Source of the DNA: Aspidapion aeneum
Lineage: Eukaryota > Arthropoda > Insecta > Coleoptera > Brentidae
Length of the DNA stretch: 64,000 bases
NCBI GenBank assembly: GCA_963576565.1
Contig: OY755039.1
Span: forward strand, 80,537,955-80,601,954
Reading direction: 5' to 3'
In this document: piece by piece, positions 23,301 to 32,300 of the stretch
How the letters are laid out: every line of letters starts with the position of its first letter
How positions within the stretch are numbered: position 1 is the first letter of the stretch
Notes under the pieces: model-generated
The model's input: the letters and a program-made list of their open reading frames with translations, nothing else
What the model was told of the DNA's origin: nothing
The model's database searches: none
Translations under genes and position numbers: made by a program

Positions 23301-26300
23301 GTTATTTCGGGACATTTTCAAAAATCGTAGGTACAGCATTTTCTGTTAATTTGGGTTTTTGTCTTTTAAAATTTTTTAGCTCTCCATTTAAAACACACTT
23401 ATCAAACCAAATAACCTGCTCGTTAGGAAAATGTTTGATGCAAACTTGTGGACGTTTTAAATTACTTAAATCATTAGGAATTTTTCGCAACCAAATTTCA
23501 TGCACTTGTTTATCCACTGGCAAATTAAACGTTGACACATATTAGGTTTCAGTTTTATAGTTGAACCGATAATGAACAACACTAATTGTTTATCTTATAG
23601 GTATTTTCTTTATAATTTACTCATTAGCCATTAATTATTTTAACGCAGCCCGCTACAGTCTTTTTCGTGGGCTGCGTTATTTTAATAACTTTGATAAAAT
23701 TCACATAAAATTCGTGCCCGAATTAAAAAAAATCGACGTAAACAAACATTCCAATAATTTATTAGTTTATAATGACAACTGGCCGAGAGGCGTTCTTTTG
23801 TGACCCTCCTATGGTCACGTGATATTTCCGCGCCCGGTCCGGTCTTTTTCGTGGGCTGCGGGTAGCAATATAAACCTGTTTAGTTAGTTCAAAGATATAA
23901 TTACATCCTATAATTTAATACTAACACGTAGAACTAACAACATAGCGGAGTAATAGTATCTAAGAGTCCGTATACACCAAACTGCTCTGCGAATGCTCCT
24001 CTCGCAAACAAGGATTTGTCTTTTTTTTATCACTTTGTTTTTTGTCCTCGGCTACCAGGGCCATGCCGGACATGTACCGTTATATTTTTTTGTATGCTCA
24101 CTACTGTATACTGTCTATAAATATACCTTTGTAGTCACTCTTCTAGGGACACTTCTCCCCAGGAATCCTATAAATGTCTGCCGCACCCTACCTCGGCAAC
24201 CGACGGGGATCGAACCCGCCACTGTAGCCAGTGAGATTCCTTAACTCACTTGTGTTCAATGCGCGAACGCACTGAGCCACCACGGCTACTAAGGATTCGT
24301 CTTGTTTTCGTGTTTTCACGTTGCGCGCGCGCCTCTCGCAAGCCTTTTGCCGAAAACCAGCTTTCTTCGGGTCCTCTTTGTGTGTTCGCAGATGCTTTGG
24401 GACGGCATCAGCAGTTTGTTGTCGATATTTCACTTCAATGCGTGTTTGCTGTTTTTCTGTGGATTGTAGAAAGTTCGTTGAAACGAATTCGGCGATCGGC
24501 GCACATACTGAGGGCGAGAGGTACCCAAGTAACATTATTACCGCTCAAGGTTTTATTAATTTGGTTCCTAGGTTATTTAGAGGGTGCTGCTATGGGTTTC
24601 AGGATCAATTTGGCTACATAAAGGTAATTTATATTGCCAATTACCTAAAGGGGCGTTATACAACCAAAAAGTGATTTATAAAGGGAATATAAAAAACTGA
24701 TATTCCTTCTGTTCCTTTTAGATACTTTTGGTTTTATTGATTTCTGATTTATAAAGATGGTCTTATAAAACCATTTTACCTAAAGTTTTTAAAAATAAAT
24801 AAATATAAACTTTGGTCATTTAGTTTTTTTCATTACTTTAGGTCATCACAAAAGTGTTTTATAATACAGCTAAAAAAGGTTATCTTATATCCTTTTGTTT
24901 TTATAGTTACCAGTAGTTTAAAAGTTAATATGATTAGATAGGCGGCCATATAGAACCTAGTTTCCTTAAGGTTTTTAAGAGTGGTAAATATAAACTTTAG
25001 ACTTTTGGTTTTTGCCATTACTTTTAGGCATTTTAAAAAGGTTTTATAGGAAGGCTTAAAGGTAAACTTAATTCTTTTGTATTTATAGTTACCCATAGCT
25101 GTATATTAAATATTATTTAAATAGGCGTCCATATAAAACCTTGTTTCCTTAAGGGTTCTAACAGAAGTAAGTAAATACTTTCGTGTTTTATTTTTTTAGG
25201 TATTTCTTGTAAAAATAATAGATATACCTAGGTACAGATTGGTACCTACCTATTGCAATAAAGCCCAATAATTAATAATTGTTGAGTTTCCGTCCTCCTG
25301 GGTAGGACACCCAGGCCTAGATAAGGCCTGTTTAGACGCCCCATATAAGAGGTTGCCCTCCATAACCTGCAGGCACAACGAATATCATTGCACTGGCCCT
25401 CTCGATTGTGTCGAAATTGCACGATAAAAAACATTTAAAAGTGTTGAATCATACGCTTTTAAACACTTTAAAAACAAATACAAAAAATTTAAGTGAGGTT
25501 ATGTTGACTATGTTTACATTGTTCTTTTTTGTTGGTTTCATAAGGGCACTCAAAAATCCTTGTTGCGATACAGTAACAAATAAAACCAAGTGACCACTAT
25601 AAAACTATAATGGCGTATATAAATTTATTTAATAAATATTGTAAACAGAAAATATTTATCTAGTCGTTTTAGCAGTGTTTTTTAACAATAATTTTACTTT
25701 AATTTTGATTAATGTAAACCAAACAGACTTTTTTAATGGTGAATAGTGTAAATGATATTTTTTTGAATTTTAAATATTTGTTATTTTGTTATCAAAAAAC
25801 TATTAAAAAGCATTCTTGAGCTGGCGCGCTTGTTTTGAGAGCTTTTCAGATACGATTTTATCAGAAAAATAAATCTGGCAGGCAATTTGATCATCAACAA
25901 AACGACAAACTCGGTATATTTTTATGTGATAAAATAATTTTGGGACTCTGACATTTTTGGCAATTTTGTGACCTAAATTATTTTATATAGTCATTGCGAA
26001 TCTAAAATATCGCCATAGATTTTATAGGAAAACTTCTTTACTCTAAAGCGGCCCTCACACGATCAGTATTACTGACAGTATTTTTGTATATATCTTTGTT
26101 TGTCAAAAGTTATAAACAAGGACATATATAAAAATATTGTCAGTAATACTGATCGTGTGAGGTCCGCTTAAAGGTATTATGGTATTCAACAGAATCGCCA
26201 GGATACCAAATTACCAAATCTAGTTTTATAATAGGATAGAGGACGTTTTTAGAACCTGGCATAATAGCTTTAGGCTCTAAAGGCGAAGCTGGAGTTTATT

Positions 26301-29300
26301 CTTATGGTTTTATAGTGAGTTTAATACATAGGTTGCCACCACCAATTGGGGAGTCCCATTTAGGAGGTCTAAGAGGTATATAAGGGTACTGGGAACGTGC
26401 TAGCGACAAACATTGAAACTAATGGTTTTAAGGAAAGGCGCTGGCAACCTTTTAGCTTCTGCTATAAATAAATAAATGTTACTTGGGTATATACGCGGAG
26501 CAGTTTGGTTAATTTATGGTCACTTTAATGCCTCGTTTCTTTTATCGTAAACCCAAATTTAAAATATACAGTGTGGCCGAAAAACAAAAATAGAAGTTAA
26601 AATAAATTTTTTGTTTTTTAGCATATCAACGAACTAAGTGGTAAAATAGACATGCCTCTGATGCTCAACAAAGCAGAAGGAATTTTTTACCAAATCAAAG
26701 ATTCTGAACATCTGACTGACAACATTAGATTTATTGTGGGCCTACCGATAGTCAGGTAAATACACATACATTTTATTATTTATTTTATTAGTTTATTTTA
26801 CCCTTTTCCTCTATAAAAAAAATAGATCACCATTAACCGAACCGAACCGAACCAACTATATGGTAAATCCACCAAAAATTTGTGAGCAACGTGGATTTAA
26901 AGTATTATCGGGATCTTCCATAAAAATGCGGACATGATTGGATTAGGGGTCGCCACAAAAACATCGAAAAAAGTTTTGGCAAAATGTAAAATGGTCGAAA
27001 AAAAAATGTCGAACCGTAATTTGGTCGAAAATTAAACAATCGAATGTAAAATAGACGAAAATAATTTAAACAAAACGTAATTTTATCGATCCATGAAATT
27101 GTCGAAAATATTATAGTAGAAATTTAGACAAAGTGTAATTTCGTCGATCCGTAAAAATGTCGAAACGTAAAAGCATCGAAACGGAGTTAAGTTGATTCGC
27201 AGAATGATCAAACCGTAAAAAATCATTTTCTACTATATTATTTTTAAATTATTTTCGTCGATTTACAGAATGATGGAACCGTAAAAATCGAATCATAAAA
27301 AGGCCGAACCGTAAAAAAGTCTAAAAATGAAAAAATCCAATAATAAAATATCGAAAATAATATAGTCGAAAAATAAACGCGGGAAACGCAATGGAGTAGA
27401 GACGCAAAATCATCGAAACGTAGTTTTGTCGAAACGCAAAAATATTTATGGCTAAATTAGTTGAACTGGCGCTGACAGATTAGGTTTGAATAGGCTCTTA
27501 GGTTAGGCTAGTATGATGTAACGGTACACTTGGCAACATGGGGAGTTTTTTGCAGCTGCGTTATAGAATCGACCAGTTTCCGATTCGGCTTTTTTACATT
27601 TCAATGATTTTGCGTCTCTTGTCCATTGCGTACCGCGCGTTTAATTTTCGTTTATATTATTTTCGACATTTTTACGGATCGATAAAACTACGATTCGTTT
27701 AAATTATTTTCGATAATTTTACGAATCGACAAAAATACGTTTTGCTTGAAATGTTTTCTTCTCATTTATTTTTCGTTTTTTTTTTTATTTTTTGACTTTT
27801 ACGGTTCGGCTTTTTTGCGGTTCAATTTTTTATGGTTTGATCATTCTGCGAATCGACTTAACTCCGTTTCCATGCTTTTACGCTTCGTCTTAATTATTTT
27901 CGACAGTTTTACGTATTGAGAAACCTACGTTTACCGTAAATTATTTTTGTCTTATCTACCTATTTTCGTTTGTTTTATTTTTGACCAAATTCTGGTTCGA
28001 CATTTTTTTTCGACATTCAGCCTGTTACTTTACAACAAACATCAACTTGACGGAACTGTACTAATTTTGTACTTCAACTGCTGGCAACTTCTGGCAAGCG
28101 GTAATATAGTGCTTATTTTTTACTAATTTAGTATCGCCTACATTTATTTTTATTGAATAGTGTTAGAAAAGCAACATTTTTGTACAGCATTTGTAGCATC
28201 ATCTGTGCTATTAAAAAAAAGTACTATAATTTCAATGTTTTTATAGTACATCTAAGTTTTTCTTAAAAAAATTATTATTTTAGTCCAAAAAAATTAAATA
28301 TTTTACTGTGAAAATTAAATATTCACAAAGAAAAACGTTTAAATAACATTTCGAATGAAGCAAAGTTCTGACAAGTTGATTTTTGCTGGCCTTGCCATTA
28401 GATGGCAAACACTAGTCTACATTTTATATGTACAATGAAGAATGTCAAGCTTATGAATGTTCCATATTCTTTGGAAATATTCTCATCTGATATGAAAAGC
28501 ATGAAATTACAGATCCTTATAAGGATCAAATATTCCAATACCCACGGTAACTGCCCATTCATGATGCAAACATGAGGGCATTGGTTACGTATTATTGCAA
28601 TACCTACGGTACCTTACGATGCAGAATGCAAACATATTTGAAATAGCAATATCAATACAACTTAACGACCGATTTACCATATACACACTACAGTTTGCTA
28701 ACGACCAAGTAATTGTAGCTAATGATAAAGAAGACATGGAGTATATGATGAGAAAGTTAACGGAAGAATACCAAAAGTGGGGGTTAACAGTGATCGTGGA
28801 CAAGACACAGTACTTATGTATTGGAAACGAATCAAGTGAATTAGAACTAGAAAATGGACAAACAATATCTCCATGCAATGAGTATGTATACTTGGGTGTG
28901 ACATTTGATAAGACAGGAACAGACTGTAAAGAACTGGAAAAAAGAATAGTAAAAGCAAAAAAGGTTATTGGTTGTCTTAACAGTATTTTATGGAGCAGGG
29001 AGATAAAAAAAAATGTAAAATTTAACATATATGAAACAATGGTGAAAAGCACGCTGTTGTATGAAATAGAGACTTGTCGCGTAACAGAAAAATACAAAGC
29101 AAAAATGGAAAGTGTCGAAATGGATGCAATAAGAAGATCAATGAGAATATCCAGAACAGAAATGAGATCATAAAAGAAAAAATGGGAATCGAGGGAACCA
29201 TAACGGATGACATCACTAAAAGGCAACTGATATGGTACGGCCATGTACAACGGATAAGCGACGAAAGATTACCAAAGCAGGTCCTAGAATGGCAACCAAT

Positions 29301-32300
29301 AGGGCGCAGAAAAAGAGGGCGTCCTAAACTGGAATGGCAACAGTCAATCCAAAGATCAATGAGTCAAAAAAATCTGACGGAAGATGACTGTCAGGATCGA
29401 AGGAGGTGGAGAATAGGCGTCGGACAACGTAGAAAAACGTTCTAAAGCGACATAGTAGTAGTATATCAATGGGTATAAGTCTATCCTCTTTGCGATCCTT
29501 AAGATAAAATGTGCATTTTTCGTACCTTTATTTTTGAATGTTTGCATCAAACGCCAACCATTGTGTAAATAGGTAACAGGGAGTATTGGAATATTATGTA
29601 TATGCGTAATGTCCTTACAATATTTACAACAAGTGTTGCCAGGTCTGCTGAAAATTCACCAGATCTGGTGATTTTTCAACCCACTTCGTGAAATGGTGAA
29701 AACTTGTTTAAAAAGACTGAATTTTGGTGATTTTTTAAAACTCTCCTATTTATATTAAAATTTGAAAAAAAAATATATTGTTTTATATTTCTTCTTCTTG
29801 ACTATGAAAAACTCTGTAACTTAGGTATACCAAACAAAAAGTATCTAATTTATTACGCGACTGTTGTTGGATCTTAATTTTAAGAATTTGTGTTCAAACA
29901 AAGTGTGGGTCATAGATTTCTCAGGAATAGGGGTCCAAATTCAAATTGTTGTGAAAAGCTTTACCATTTTTGATTCTATGCCCAGTGTCATGAAAAAATA
30001 CGAGATTTCGCTCCTTCCATCTTTGACCATTATCGAGACCACACGCGTCCCGGAGCTCCGACGCTCTCGAACTTGTCTCATGTGCCGAGATTTGTTGGAT
30101 AATGGGTGAGTTGAGCACTTTTTGTAGGGCATAGAAAAGGGAAAATGAGATTATAAGGGTTCGGGATTTTTTGTGAATTTTTAGCAATAAATAAATGTGT
30201 TTAGTGAACAGTTGCGTTCAACTGTAACGTCTAATGCTTAAAAAACTTCATTGCTTGACCCACTGTCCACAGAATCGGATTGGAAAACGTAAATTCTCGA
30301 GCTTGGCTACTCGACTATGCCCGGCAGATGGGTGCGCCGGCGATAACCCGTACACAATTGTTTGTATCTCGTGTAATTTAAAGGTTCTGTATGTATGACA
30401 TTTTTTTTAATATGTCGTGCCTACATACAGGGTCTCTAGTATAAATATACGATTTTTTTTTTGCAAAATCTGGCAACTTTTATAGCAAGTGGTGCAAACA
30501 CACCACTTCAGCGAAATGAAACGAAAAGAAGTGATAAAAATACCGGTCAAAAAATGGAGTTATTGGTCCAATCTTACCTCCTGTCAGCTTCCTCGTTGAT
30601 CCAAGTCACAGCCAGATGATACCTTCCAATGGGCACCAAAGCACTCAATTTTATCGGTAAAAGTTCGATGGAAAAATCGGTTTTTGAAACGCCGAATTTC
30701 TCGGCACACGTTTCGTTGAATTGACTTTTTAGCAGTGTCGACGGTTTTGTAGGTCACACAATGATCGTGGTTTTTATGTAGATGGCGCGCGGGTGAAAGG
30801 GGATCTTTCCAATAACAAATACTCGCCAATTTGAATTTGAAACGAAAGTTTAGAATATTTAAGCTAGGTTTTAAAAATAGAAAAATAAAAAGAAAAACTT
30901 CTAGTAATACAAAGTCTAGAAAGTAGACTTTGAATTGAAAAGGAAAAATAAAATAAAATAATTCGTATTTATTATTTACAAAAGGTGTGTCCGGAACAGC
31001 AAGTGTCTGGTGATTTTCAATGTTTTGATCTGGCAACACTGTTTACAACAAAAGTACAAGTTTTTTGTACTAAAAAAATGAATAAAATATTTTGCTTTAA
31101 AAGTACAGATTTTTTTTGTAAAAAAATGTGTAAAATTTTTGACAAAATTTGTAGTAAAAAAATGAAGAAAAGACATTGCTTTATAAGTACATGCTTTTAT
31201 GTACAAAACAATTTAAAAAATGCATTGCTTTAAAAGTAAATGCCTTTTTGTACTAAAAAGTATGTCTGCTGGCCTGATAAAGGCCGATGTGCCACCGTGG
31301 TGCTACTAAAGCACTTCTAACAATGTCCAGGGTGTCCCAAATTGGGCACTTTTAGGGGGTATAAGGTGTTTCTAGGGGAAACAGAGAAAAACTGACCACG
31401 CATTGCGAGGCTCAAATTTCAAGAGAAGACTTATAGTGAAAACCGCATTTTGAAATATCGTCTCGTCTTTGAGCTACGGGGCTTTATTGACATATTGCAT
31501 TTTTTCTTATGGAATGGCCTATATTTTAATTAATTTTCGAATTCGCCATTGAATTCTTTTCAAAATAATGTATGATATGTTATAGTTTGATTGAGCGGTT
31601 TAGGAGATATTCAGCTTTTTCACTTATTTCTAGTGCGCTATGATTTCCTGCTGAGGCAGGTCAAGGCACTCCAGTATTTTTATTATTTTACACAGTCAAA
31701 AATATAGTAATCCTGGTTTGGAAAATTATAATTCAGCTGACGGCCCTCAAAGCTTATAATTATTCCGTTTAAGTGTTCGGTGGATTGAAGTTCTCGGTAT
31801 GCCTGTAGCAGCTTCTAATTGTCTCAATGATCGTGAATTATTTTGTTCTAACTCACCAATAATACCTATCTCCTCTAACTCACGGTACCACCTAACGTCA
31901 TATATTTTGGCACGCGGTTTTGAAAAAGAGCCATACGGAACAAGGTTCCTTTTCAACTTTGGAAATATATCCATATACAGTTGTCTTCGTTCGAGATACC
32001 TTTGAATATATAAGTTTCCAGCGCCCTGTCGATTATCATTACTTTCCCAGTACCATTTTAACATGTCATACTTTTCATCATTTTGATACATATTTCAAAA
32101 TAAAATTAAAAACGCTTTTGTGCAAAATAATTTTATATCAAAGCGTAATGTCAAATTGTTTAAACAATTGAAAACAATGACAAAACGCCAAGACGCAAGG
32201 CCAACTTGATTTGCATAGTATCCGACAACAAAACTATAGGAGTAGTTAACAGTAGGTTTGACCGCAAGGCTTTCATGTCAATGGCGCATGACGTCATTCA

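Larger units (their letters stand above)
21877..23861 (-). mobile_element. THAP/P-element-like DNA transposon, copy 1
   Basis: Terminal inverted repeats ccgcagccaacgataaagac and gtctttttcgtgggctgcgg bound 1985 bp, flanked by the direct repeat GTAGCAA (21870-21876 and 23862-23868), a 7-bp duplication or 8 bp with one change. A second inverted pair tcacgtga lies near both ends. The minus strand carries pieces of a P-type transposase. It sits in the 7.8-kb TBC intron. Confidence 0.88.
23968..26520. mobile_element. Possible outer inverted-repeat element holding a SINE and another element
   Basis: Left gtatacaccaaactgctctgcg (23969) and right cgcggagcagtttggttaa (26498) are inverted. They enclose the SINE at 24023 and the CCAAGTAAC-ended unit at 24527. 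Only the outer 20 bp or so match, so this is a weak boundary call. Confidence 0.4.

Noticed and set aside
23195..23545. 116-codon plus-strand frame
   Set aside because: It is the antisense shadow of the THAP transposase fragment on the minus strand.
24188..24674. Overlapping open frames of 115-123 codons on both strands
   Set aside because: They run through the SINE and its flanks with no domain and are explained by the locally higher GC content.
28585..29250. 221-codon minus-strand frame with many hydrophobic residues
   Set aside because: Antisense of the LINE reverse transcriptase fragment, whose plus-strand motifs are clear.
30584..31039. 151-codon minus-strand open frame
   Set aside because: Low-complexity Phe/Leu-rich first half, no motif, and it sits in a segment that is present in only one of two repeat copies. 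Treated as chance.
31020..31260. Tandem aaagtaca/ttttttgtac stretches
   Set aside because: Loose AT-rich low-complexity repetition without stable unit boundaries.
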